Below are positions 9,140 to 20,957 of a stretch of DNA of 64,000 bases, piece after piece. The stretch covers positions 239,346-303,345 of the forward strand of contig NZ_JACAFP010000003.1 of assembly GCF_015354505.1 (NCBI RefSeq), written 5' to 3'. The notes below the pieces were generated by a model. It did not search any database. It had not been told where the DNA came from and was given only the letters and a program-made list of their open reading frames with translations. This stretch comes from Microbacterium sp. UFMG61. Lineage in GTDB: Bacteria; Actinomycetota; Actinomycetes; Actinomycetales; Microbacteriaceae. The position numbers were made by a program, and so were the translations under genes. The stretch's first letter is position 1. Every line of letters begins with the position of its first letter.

Positions 9140-9237
9140 GCCTGTCGAAGGGCACCAACTCCTTCGGTGGGTTCCTGAGCCTGTCGAAGGGCGCCAACTC
9201 CTTCGGTGGGTTCCTGAGCCTGTCGAAGGGCACCAAC
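9121..9237 (+). repeat. 39-bp tandem repeat, three copies, overlapping the end of the GH42 gene
   Basis: Copies at 9121-9159, 9160-9198 and 9199-9237 each contain the TGAGCCTGTCGAAGG core that recurs many times in the window. Copies two and three differ at one position; the first is more diverged. The array separates the beta-galactosidase from the binding-protein gene. Confidence 0.9.
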
Positions 9238-9305
9238 TGAACACCCACTCACCCCGGTCGCGATGGCGCGAAGCGCATCGTCGGCCACAACAGATAGGAA
9301 AACGC

Positions 9306-10532
9306 ATGCGCAAGCACATCGGAGTCGGCGCACTCGCTCTGTCGGCGGTCGTCCTCCTGGCCGGCTGCTCGGCCGGCGCTTCGGAGGGCGGCGACGACGC
9401 GGCATCCGGAGACGGCGCGGAACTCGTCATCTGGACGGATGCCGAGCGCGAAGCCGCGATCACCGCAGCCGCCGAGGCCTTCGAGGAGGAGACCGGCGCC
9501 ACGGTCACCCTCGTGCAGAAGAACTTCGAGGACCTCCGCAACGACTTCATCGCCCAGGTCCCGACCGGCGAGGGTCCCGACATCACGGTGGGCGCCCACG
9601 ACTGGCTCGGTGCACTCGTCGCCGCCGGCGTCGTCGACACGATCGACCTCGGCGACAAGGCGTCGGAGTTCGAGCAGGTCGCCCTCGACGCCATGACCTA
9701 CGACGGCCAGCTCTACGCACTGCCGTACTCGCTCGAGACCATCGCCCTGATCCAGAACGTCGACCTCGTCGGCGCCGACGCTCCGGCCACCTGGGACGAC
9801 TTGATCGCCAAGGGCGTCGCTGCGGGAACGGAACGTCCGGTCGTGATTAACACCGCCGGAGAGACCGGCGACGGCTACACGATGTACGGGTTGCAGACGT
9901 CGTTCGGCGCCCCGGTCTTCGTGCAGGACGACACCGGTTCGTACACGAGCGAGGTCGGCATGGGCGGAGCGCCCGGCGAGGCGTTCGCGACCTGGCTCGG
10001 CGCGAACGGCTCGACCGGCACCGGATACATCTCGACCACGATCGACTACGACATCAACAACGAGCTGTTCGCGTCGGGCAAGGCGCCCTACACGATCCAG
10101 GGTCCGTGGGCGATCAGCGCGTTCGAGGGTGTGAACCTCGCCGTGAACCCGATTCCGTCGGCGGGTGGCGAGGCCGCGGCTCCGTTCGTGGGCGTGCAGG
10201 GCTTCTACCTGTCGAGCAAGAGCAAGAACGCGCTCCTCGCTCAGGAGTTCCTCACGAACTACCTCGGTACCGAAGACGCGCAGCGTGCGCTGTACGAGGC
10301 CGATCCCCGCATCCCCGCGTGGTCGACGCTCGCCGACGAGGTCTCGTCCGACCCGATCACGGCCGGCTTCGTGGCCTCGGCTCAGGGCGGCGTTCCGATG
10401 CCGTCGATCCCCGAGATGGGATCGGTGTGGGACCTGTGGAACGCCGCGCAGGTGCAGATCATCAACGGCGCCGACCCCGTGTCGACGTGGAACACCATGG
10501 TCGCCGACCTCGAGACGACGCTCGCCGGTTGA
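9306..10532 (+). CDS. Oligosaccharide ABC transporter substrate-binding lipoprotein
   Basis: 408 residues. The ATG at 9306 opens a lipoprotein signal peptide with lipobox LLAGC (Cys21); the frame is open upstream only through repeat DNA. The mature part is a family 1 extracellular sugar-binding protein resembling MalE/GanS (ELVIWTDAEREAAI, NFEDLRNDFI, PYSLETIALIQN). It captures the oligosaccharide outside the membrane for the two following MalF/MalG-type permeases. No ATPase gene is in this operon; a shared MsiK-type ATPase elsewhere, as is common in actinobacteria, is likely. Confidence 0.93.
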   Translation: MRKHIGVGALALSAVVLLAGCSAGASEGGDDAASGDGAELVIWTDAEREAAITAAAEAFEEETGATVTLVQKNFEDLRNDFIAQVPTGEGPDITVGAHDWLGALVAAGVVDTIDLGDKASEFEQVALDAMTYDGQLYALPYSLETIALIQNVDLVGADAPATWDDLIAKGVAAGTERPVVINTAGETGDGYTMYGLQTSFGAPVFVQDDTGSYTSEVGMGGAPGEAFATWLGANGSTGTGYISTTIDYDINNELFASGKAPYTIQGPWAISAFEGVNLAVNPIPSAGGEAAAPFVGVQGFYLSSKSKNALLAQEFLTNYLGTEDAQRALYEADPRIPAWSTLADEVSSDPITAGFVASAQGGVPMPSIPEMGSVWDLWNAAQVQIINGADPVSTWNTMVADLETTLAG

Positions 10533-10540
10533 TCCTGCCG

Positions 10541-10570
10541 GATGGGGAGGGGCCCGAACCCCTCCCCATC
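10541..10570 (+). terminator. Strong hairpin between binding-protein and permease genes
   Basis: A perfect 12-bp stem, GATGGGGAGGGG with CCCCTCCCCATC, closes a 6-nt loop eight bases after the binding-protein stop. There is no U-tract. In sugar ABC operons such hairpins commonly reduce read-through and protect the upstream mRNA, giving more binding protein than permease; that role here is inferred. Confidence 0.7.
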
Positions 10571-10596
10571 CCGCGATCCGCAGACAGGACGCACAC

Positions 10597-12218
10597 ATGA
10601 CGATCCAGGCACCGCCCACCGAGGCGCCCACCCCCGTGGTGAAGCCCTCGCGCGAATCCCACGCCCGCCGTTTCCGCGGTCTCGGCTGGGGATTCCTCAT
10701 CAAGCTCGCCCTCATGGCGCTGGTCAACGCCTTCGGCATCATGACGGCCATCTCGGCCTGGAGCGCCGAGTCGTGGATCGTCCTCGGCGTGGTCGTTCTG
10801 CTGGTGATCATCGCCGACTGGGTGTACTTCACCCGCCGGGCGCTGCCCCTGAAGTACCTGCTGCCCGGGCTGATCTTCCTGCTCGTCTTCCAGGTCTTCA
10901 TCTTCGGCTACACGGCCTACATCGCCTTCACGAACTACGGCACCGGCCATGTCGGCACGCAGGAGCAGGCCGTCGAGGCCGCGCTGATCCAGGGTGAGCG
11001 CCGCGTCGAGGGGTCGGCCGACTATCCGCTGTCGATCGTCGAGCGGGGCGGCGAGCTCGGCTTCGCGATCGTCGACGACGACGGCGACGTGCGCGTTGGC
11101 TCGGCCGATGAGCCGCTGGCCGCGGCATCCGGAGCCGAGGTGGGCACGACCGGTGCTCCCAGCGAGGTGCCGGGATGGACGGTCATCCCCCGCGCGACCG
11201 TGCTCACCGACCCCACGCTCGGCGCGACGATCAAAGACCTCCGGGTGCCCGTCTCGGACGACCCCAACGACGGGTCGATCCGCACCCGAGAGGGATCCAC
11301 GGGCTCGGTCTACGAGCCGACTCTGGTGTGGGATGCCGAGGCGCAGACCATCACCGACACGCAATCGGGCACGGTCTACTCGGCCACCGAGCTCGGCGCA
11401 TTCGTCGCCGAGGACGGCACAGCGCTGCCGACCGGGTGGTCGGTGAACGTCGGGTTCGCCAACTTCCTGAAGCTCTTCACCGACGCGAACCTCGCGGGCA
11501 CCCTGCTGAGCGTCACGGTCTGGACCTTCGCGTTCGCGATCCTCTCGGTCGTGCTGAGCTTCGCGGTCGGACTCGGTCTCGCGATCGTCTACAATGACCC
11601 TCGCGTCAAGGGGCGTCGGTTCCTCCGTGCGCTGTTCATCCTCCCCTACGCGTTCCCCGCGTTCATGGCCGCGCTGCTGTTCCGCGGCATGTTCAACGCC
11701 GAGTTCGGTGTGATCAACGACCTGTTCTTCTTCGGATCCAGCATCAACTGGCTCGGCGACCCGTGGCTCACCCGCGCAGCCGTGATCTTCGTGAACGTCT
11801 GGCTGAGCTACCCGTACTGGTTCCTCGTCTGTACCGGTGCGCTGCAGTCGCTGCCAGGCGAGACCCTGGAGGCCGCTGAGATCGACGGCGCGAACAAGAT
11901 CCAGCGATTCCGGGCGATCGTGCTGCCGCTGCTGCTCGTCTCGACCGCGCCGCTGCTGATCGCCTCGTTCGCCGTCGCGTTCAACAACTTCACCGTCATC
12001 TACACGTTCAACAACGGCGGGCCGGCGATCGCCGGGGCGCCGTACGCACTCGGCTCGACCGACATCCTCGTCTCCGCCATCTACGACGTCTCGGGCGTCT
12101 CGGGTGGTGCGGCCGACTACGGCCTCGCGAGCGCCCTGTCGATCGTCGCCTTCATCGTGGTCGGTCTCATCTCGGCGCTGAGCTTCCGACAGACCCGCAA
12201 GCTCGAGGAGTACCAGTG

Positions 12219-12219
<1 letters not shown>
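10597..12219 (+). CDS. Sugar ABC transporter permease, MalF type
   Basis: 540 residues, longer than the usual 300 because, as in E. coli MalF, a large extracytoplasmic domain (about residues 115-285) is inserted between the first membrane segments and the core. The C-terminal half has the permease EAA loop ETLEAAEIDGANKIQRFRAI. Start chosen at the ATG after the hairpin. The TGATG junction overlaps the next permease. It forms half of the galacto-oligosaccharide channel with the downstream MalG-type protein. Confidence 0.93.
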
Positions 12220-15942
<3,723 letters not shown>

Positions 15943-15968
15943 CGGCATCCGGGGTTCGGCATTCGAGG

Positions 15969-16024
15969 TCCGACATCCGGTATCCGACATCCGGTGTCCG
16001 GCATCCGGTGTCCGGCATCCGGTG
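15969..16024 (+). repeat. 14-bp tandem repeat, four copies
   Basis: Four 14-bp units TCCGRCATCCGGTR start at 15969, 15983, 15997 and 16011, with a partial fifth. They contain the GCATCCGG word common throughout the window. They lie in a 410-base convergent gap (15943-16352) that also holds 61-bp family elements and a family A half copy; I see no gene in it. Confidence 0.8.
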
Positions 16025-16092
16025 TCCGGCGTCTGCTGGCCTCTGGCCGTCGTTCCGGTCGCAGTTCGTGCCGCCCGCGCTCGGTGCTCGGC

Positions 16093-16153
16093 GTTCCGGT
16101 CGCAGTTCGCGCCGCTCCGAGTATGGCGCGACGGCACAGACTGCGACCGGAAC
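16093..16153. repeat. 61-bp palindromic element, copy 1
   Basis: Starts GTTCCGGTCGCAGTTCG and ends with the inverted form CTGCGACCGGAAC. End-to-end length is 61 bp, the same as the copies at 17012-17072 and 30679-30739. A half copy of the left end lies at 16052-16070, and CGAACGTCACGA/GAACTGCGACC fragments follow to about 16230, suggesting repeated partial duplication here. The gap lies between the convergent galactanase and GrpB-like genes. Confidence 0.8.
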
Positions 16154-16278
16154 GAGAGCGAACGTCACGAGAGCGAACGTCACGAACTGCGACCCAAACT
16201 GGCGGCGCGGGCATCCCGAACTGCGACCTTCACTGACGCGGCGAGAGCCCGGCATCCTGAGGCGGATACCGGGCTCTC

Positions 16279-16349
16279 AAGGACTGCATCCGGCATCCGC
16301 TCTCTTGCCACGGGAGGCCTCCTTCGGAGCGGGAGCGGGAGCGGGAGCG
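16279..16349. repeat. REP-like family A, half copy with GAGCGG run
   Basis: Carries the internal AAGGACTGCATCCGGCATCC segment and the right arm GCCTCCTTCGGAGCGGGAGC seen at 4726-4789 and 5796-5886; the left arm is lost. It directly precedes the stop codon of the minus-strand GrpB-like gene. Confidence 0.65.
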
Positions 16350-16352
16350 CGT

Positions 16353-16955
16353 TCAGCCGCGGGCGGCGGCCCAGCTCTCGAACTCCGACTGCACGAGGTC
16401 GAAGAAGCCCGTCTTCGCCCGCGTGTAGTCGTCGTAGTCGGGCTTGCCGATCTGCTCGACGCTGAGTCTGCGCTTCTCGGCCGCATACCGGTCGCGAGCC
16501 TCCGGGACCGCGCGCAGCCAGTCTCGGAACCAGACCGTATAGAGGCCCCAGGGTGAGTCGGAGCGCCGGATGTGCAGGATCGCCTGCTCGCCCTCGTGCC
16601 AGAACAGTGACTTCTCCCAGACAGCGGGATCGACAGTGACCGAACCGCGTGGCTGATCGCGATCGACGCCGGGGGAGTCGGGGCGTGATCCGCGCGCCCT
16701 CACATAGCCGAGCGGTTCTAGTCTGCGACAGAGGTCGACGTCGTCGGGGAGCGGAGAGATCCGCAGCTGCAGATCGAGGAGCGGTTTGGCAGGCAGCCCC
16801 GGGACTGAGGTCGAGCCGATGTGGTCGAGGGACACGGCCTCGATGCCGGAGAGACCGTCGAGGGCCGGGAGCAGCGTCGAGAGCATCCGCCCTGCGCGAT
16901 GCATCCATTCGTCCTGGTGCTCGACCAGCGCTGCCGGATTGGTTCCATCGCTCAT
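16353..16955 (-). CDS. GrpB family protein (UPF0157 nucleotidyltransferase-like)
   Basis: 200 residues; ATG at 16955 preferred over the TTG just upstream. The family signature DHIGSTSVPGLPAKPLLDLQ is at about residues 43-62, a nucleotidyltransferase-like G-S-T/S motif with following acidic residue. The C-terminal half (RDWLRAVPEARDRYAAEKR) is typical of GrpB/COG2320 proteins. Function in the cell is not established for this family. It is transcribed toward the galactanase and stands alone. Confidence 0.9.
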   Translation of the reverse strand: MSDGTNPAALVEHQDEWMHRAGRMLSTLLPALDGLSGIEAVSLDHIGSTSVPGLPAKPLLDLQLRISPLPDDVDLCRRLEPLGYVRARGSRPDSPGVDRDQPRGSVTVDPAVWEKSLFWHEGEQAILHIRRSDSPWGLYTVWFRDWLRAVPEARDRYAAEKRRLSVEQIGKPDYDDYTRAKTGFFDLVQSEFESWAAARG

Positions 16956-17011
16956 CAACTCACGCTAATCGCTCCGGTTGCGGTTCGTGTCGCCGGCTGT
17001 GCGAGTCATCT

Positions 17012-17072
17012 GTTCCGGTCGCAGTTCGTGCTGCTCCGAGCCGAGTCGGGCGACACGAACTGCGACGGGAAC
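17012..17072. repeat. 61-bp palindromic element, copy 2
   Basis: Left arm GTTCCGGTCGCAGTTCGTG (17012-17030) and right arm CACGAACTGCGACGGGAAC (17054-17072) form a 19-bp inverted repeat with one mismatch. Same length and ends as 16093-16153. A degraded left-end copy precedes it at about 16975-16990. It lies between the hydrolase stop and the GrpB-like start, both on the minus strand. Confidence 0.9.
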
Positions 17073-17145
17073 GCGAGGCGACTTCGCGTACGCAGACGGA
17101 TGCCGCGGCATCCGGTTCGGGTCCGGATGCCGCGGTGGTCGCTGA

Positions 17146-18066
<921 letters not shown>

Positions 18067-18083
18067 TCAAGTACACTGGGATC

Positions 18084-18647
18084 ATGACCGATGGAACAGT
18101 GCGTGAACAGATCCTTGCGGCGGCCGATGAGCTGTATTACCGCAAGGGCTACGCGGCTGTCGGCATGGATGAGCTGCGGGCCGCGGCCGGCGTGTCGCTG
18201 CGCAAGCTCTACGCCCTCTTCCCGTCGAAGACCGACATCGTGACCGCCGTCCTCGCGCGAAAGCACGGGGAGTGGGAGACCGGGCTGACCGGCGCGGTGG
18301 CGGATGCCGGTGCCGATCCGCGCGATCGGCTGCTCGCCGTCTACGGGTACCTCGAGGACTGGTTCTGCACCGACGACTTCCGCGGCTGCGCGTTCATCAA
18401 CGCGTTCGGCGAGCTCGGCGGCACGAACCCCGAGGTAGCCCGGATCGTGCGCGAGCACAAGGCGTCGTTCCAGAAGTACATGGCGGGTCTCGTGGTGGAC
18501 GCCGGGGCCCCGGCATCCCTCGCCGCGCAGCTGTCGATCCTGGCGGAGGGCGCCCAGAGCACCGCGGCCATCGCCGCCGACCCGCAGGTCGCCGTGCAGG
18601 CGCGCAATGCCGCCGAGGTGTTGATCGACGCGGCCGTCGCAGCCTGA
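18084..18647 (+). CDS. TetR-family transcriptional regulator
   Basis: 187 residues from the ATG at 18084; an upstream in-frame start at 18033 would lie within the operators and is rejected. The HTH is MDELRAAAGVSLRKLYALFP (about residues 29-48). The C-terminal ligand domain includes CTDDFRGCAFINAFGELG, common in TetR proteins that sense small organic compounds. It is divergent from the chloroperoxidase-type hydrolase and most likely represses it and itself through the paired palindromes; the ligand is unknown. Confidence 0.92.
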   Translation: MTDGTVREQILAAADELYYRKGYAAVGMDELRAAAGVSLRKLYALFPSKTDIVTAVLARKHGEWETGLTGAVADAGADPRDRLLAVYGYLEDWFCTDDFRGCAFINAFGELGGTNPEVARIVREHKASFQKYMAGLVVDAGAPASLAAQLSILAEGAQSTAAIAADPQVAVQARNAAEVLIDAAVAA

Positions 18648-18672
18648 CGCGGGCGCCTCACCGCCTGCGGCG

Positions 18673-18967
18673 TGCACCTCGTGGGGCGGAACTCTCCGTG
18701 TTGGGCGGACGGATGCTGGCTGAAAGGCCGCCCGACGCGGTGTCGGCCGCCCGACGTGGTGCGCCGTCCACCGTGGAGTGGGCTGCTTGGGGGCGGGTGT
18801 CACCGGTGTCTGCACCTCGTGGGGCGGAACTCTCGGTGATGGGCGGAGGGATGCTGCGTGAGAGGCCGCCCGTCACGGTGTTGGCCGCCCGACGCGGTGG
18901 CCGCCCGACGCGGTGCGCGGCCGACGCGGTGTTGGCCGCCCGACGTGCCGAAGGCCGCCCGACATGG
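18673..18967 (+). repeat. Long direct repeats and GGCCGCCCGAC clusters in an intergenic gap
   Basis: Within the 423-base gap after the TetR gene, TGCACCTCGTGGGGCGGAAC occurs at 18673 and again at 18811 (138 bp apart), each followed by GGGCGGA-GGATGCTG and AGGCCGCCCG. The second half has several closely spaced GGCCGCCCGACGYGGTG units. No gene is credible here; the open frames in both directions are low-complexity Arg/Ala-rich by-products. Confidence 0.7.
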
Positions 18968-19070
18968 AGCGTCAATCACGGTGCGCCACGTTTGTCTAGC
19001 CCGGCTAGCTGTATGCCTTTCTAGTGTCAAGGGTCTGTGCAAGGTTCTCTGCCGCTCGTAGCGTGCGAGC

Positions 19071-19865
19071 ATGGAATCCCGGACGCAGGACATCGCCCGC
19101 CAGTCAGTCGTCATCGCCTCGGCGACCTTCATGCTGATCGCCGCAGCCGTCGGATCCGGCGCCTTCGGCGGCACATCCGTGAGTGAGCTGCAAGACGGAG
19201 CGCTCTCCGCCCAGGGGTCGTATCTCGCCCCGGCCGGCCCCGCCTTCTCGATCTGGACGCTGATCTACATCGGGCTCATCGCCTACACGGTGTGGCAGGC
19301 CCTGCCGGCGCAGCGTTCGGATGACCGTCAGCGCGCGGTCGGTGGATGGATCGCCGCATCGATGGTCCTCAACGGCCTGTGGCTCGTGACGGCGCAGTTC
19401 CTGTCTCTTCCCCTGACGGTCCTCATGATCGCCGTCCTGCTCGCGACGCTCGCCCGCGTCATCGTGATCCTCGGCCGCAGCCGTGCCCGCAGCTGGCCCG
19501 AACGCATCGTCGTCGACGGGGCGAACGGACTGCACTTCGGGTGGGTCACCATCGCGACCGTCGCGAACACGGCTGCCTGGTTCACGCAGATCGCCCCCGC
19601 GAGCTGGGAGGACCAGGCCGAGATCTGGGCCGTCGCCGTGCTCGCCGTGGTCCTCGTGATCGGCGTCGCCAGCGCACTCGTGACGAAGCGCCTGGCTCCC
19701 GCTCTGGCCACTGCCTGGGGGCTGAGCTGGCTCGCCGTCGGACGCCTCACCGATGAGCCCGAGAGCACGGTCACAGCGATCGCCGGAATCATCGTTGCTG
19801 TCGTGCTCGTCGCTGCCGGCATCGTCGGTGGACTGCGCCGGTCTCGAGCCGACGTCGCCGCGTGA
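19071..19865 (+). CDS. TspO/MBR-like tryptophan-rich membrane protein
   Basis: 264 residues, about seven to eight hydrophobic segments. The segment YLAPAGPAFSIWTLIYIGLIAY (about residues 43-64) and the Trp-rich later helices resemble the actinobacterial tryptophan-rich sensory proteins related to TspO, though this is longer than classic TspO (about 160 residues). TspO proteins bind tetrapyrroles and related ligands; the role in this organism is unknown. It stands alone after a repeat-rich gap. Confidence 0.75.
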   Translation: MESRTQDIARQSVVIASATFMLIAAAVGSGAFGGTSVSELQDGALSAQGSYLAPAGPAFSIWTLIYIGLIAYTVWQALPAQRSDDRQRAVGGWIAASMVLNGLWLVTAQFLSLPLTVLMIAVLLATLARVIVILGRSRARSWPERIVVDGANGLHFGWVTIATVANTAAWFTQIAPASWEDQAEIWAVAVLAVVLVIGVASALVTKRLAPALATAWGLSWLAVGRLTDEPESTVTAIAGIIVAVVLVAAGIVGGLRRSRADVAA

Positions 19866-19896
19866 CTCCCCGCGCAGCTGTGATTAGTCTGGGCTC

Positions 19897-20169
19897 ATGA
19901 CTGCGGATCAGAAGACGTTCGAGGCGCCGATCGGCGTCGAGGTCCAGGGCGAGACGTGGAGCTGCGTCGAGATCCCCGGGTCCGCTGACTTCTTCGGCAC
20001 GGGCAAGACGGTCCGGGTCGACGCGCTGATCGACGCGGTGAAGCTCGAGAACGTCGGCGCGATGGTCACGGGCACCGGCGGCCACATGGTGTCGCTCAAC
20101 GCGAAGGTGCGGAAGGCGCTCGGCAAGGACATCGGCGACACGGTCGCGGTCACCATCACGAAGCGTTGA
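19897..20169 (+). CDS. DUF1905 domain protein
   Basis: 90 residues, essentially one DUF1905 domain: FFGTGKTVRVDALIDAV near residues 30-46 and the conserved GTGGHMVSLNAKVRKALGKD followed by GDTV at the C-terminus. The family is small, beta-rich and functionally uncharacterised. It begins 31 bases after the TspO-like gene and may share its transcript. An 86-bp palindrome follows, before the convergent kdpE. Confidence 0.88.
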   Translation: MTADQKTFEAPIGVEVQGETWSCVEIPGSADFFGTGKTVRVDALIDAVKLENVGAMVTGTGGHMVSLNAKVRKALGKDIGDTVAVTITKR

Positions 20170-20180
20170 GCACACACCCC

Positions 20181-20266
20181 GTTCAGAACTCAGCATGGAT
20201 CTGGTCGGCGACGCCGAACCCCTCTGTCTCCGGGCCTCGGATCCGTGCTCGTGCTGAATCGTGAAC
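20181..20266. repeat. 86-bp palindromic element, copy 1
   Basis: Left end GTTCAGAACTCAGCA (20181-20195) and right end GTGCTGAATCGTGAAC (20251-20266) are inverted repeats. End-to-end length is 86 bp, identical to copies at 37748-37833, 53139-53224 and 53311-53396, although the interior differs. It lies between the convergent DUF1905 and kdpE genes. Confidence 0.85.
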
Positions 20267-20285
20267 GCCGACCGTCCGGACAGGC

Positions 20286-20957
20286 TCAGACCACGAGCCG
20301 GTAGCCCATTCCCGACTCGGTGAGCAGATGCACCGGGGTGCTGGGCTCGGCCTCGAGCTTCTTGCGCAGCTGCGACATGTACAGCCGCAGGTAGCCCGAG
20401 TCGGAGACCTGCTCGCTGCCCCAGATCTCCTTCAACAGATCCTGCCGCGTGACCAGGGCGCCGGGATGCCGGGCGAGGTGCTCAAGCATCCGCCATTCGG
20501 TCGGTGTCAGGTGCACGCGGGATCCGGCGCGGGTGACGGTCTTGGTCGCGAGGTCGACCACCACGTCGCCGAACCCGACGGTCGATTCCCCACCGGCGGG
20601 CGCCGACCGACGAGACAGAGCGCGCAGTCGGGCGAGCAGCTCATCGACCTGGAAGGGCTTGGTGACGAAGTCGTCGGCGCCGGCATCCAGCGCCTCGACC
20701 TTGTCGGCCGAACCCGTGCGGCCCGAGACGACGATGATCGGCACGTTCGTCCATCCGCGCAGCGCCTGGATCACCTCGATGCCGTCGAGTCGTGGCATGC
20801 CGAGGTCGAGCATGATCAGGTCGGGATGCGTCTGCGCGGCGGCGGCGACGGCGGCGGCACCGTCCGAGGCGACGACGACGTCGTATCCGTGAGCGGCGAG
20901 CGTGATCCGAAGCGCTCGCACCATCTGCGGGTCGTCGTCGGCGATGAGGAGCTTCAC
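20286..20957 (-). CDS. kdpE: Response regulator KdpE
   Basis: 223 residues. Receiver domain with acidic pair DDD (residues 7-9), phosphoacceptor Asp51 in IMLDLGMPRLDG and conserved Lys in TKPF; C-terminal OmpR/PhoB winged helix (LTPTEWRMLEHLARHPG, then DLLKEIWG). It activates kdpFABC when potassium is low or osmolarity high. The gene overlaps the end of kdpD by four bases, last in the kdp cluster. Confidence 0.96.
   Translation of the reverse strand: MKLLIADDDPQMVRALRITLAAHGYDVVVASDGAAAVAAAAQTHPDLIMLDLGMPRLDGIEVIQALRGWTNVPIIVVSGRTGSADKVEALDAGADDFVTKPFQVDELLARLRALSRRSAPAGGESTVGFGDVVVDLATKTVTRAGSRVHLTPTEWRMLEHLARHPGALVTRQDLLKEIWGSEQVSDSGYLRLYMSQLRKKLEAEPSTPVHLLTESGMGYRLVV

Noticed and set aside
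6914..9694. 926-residue minus-strand open frame
   Set aside because: It is antisense to the GH42 gene and the start of the binding protein, is Arg/Asp-rich and low in sense, and arises from high GC at third positions.
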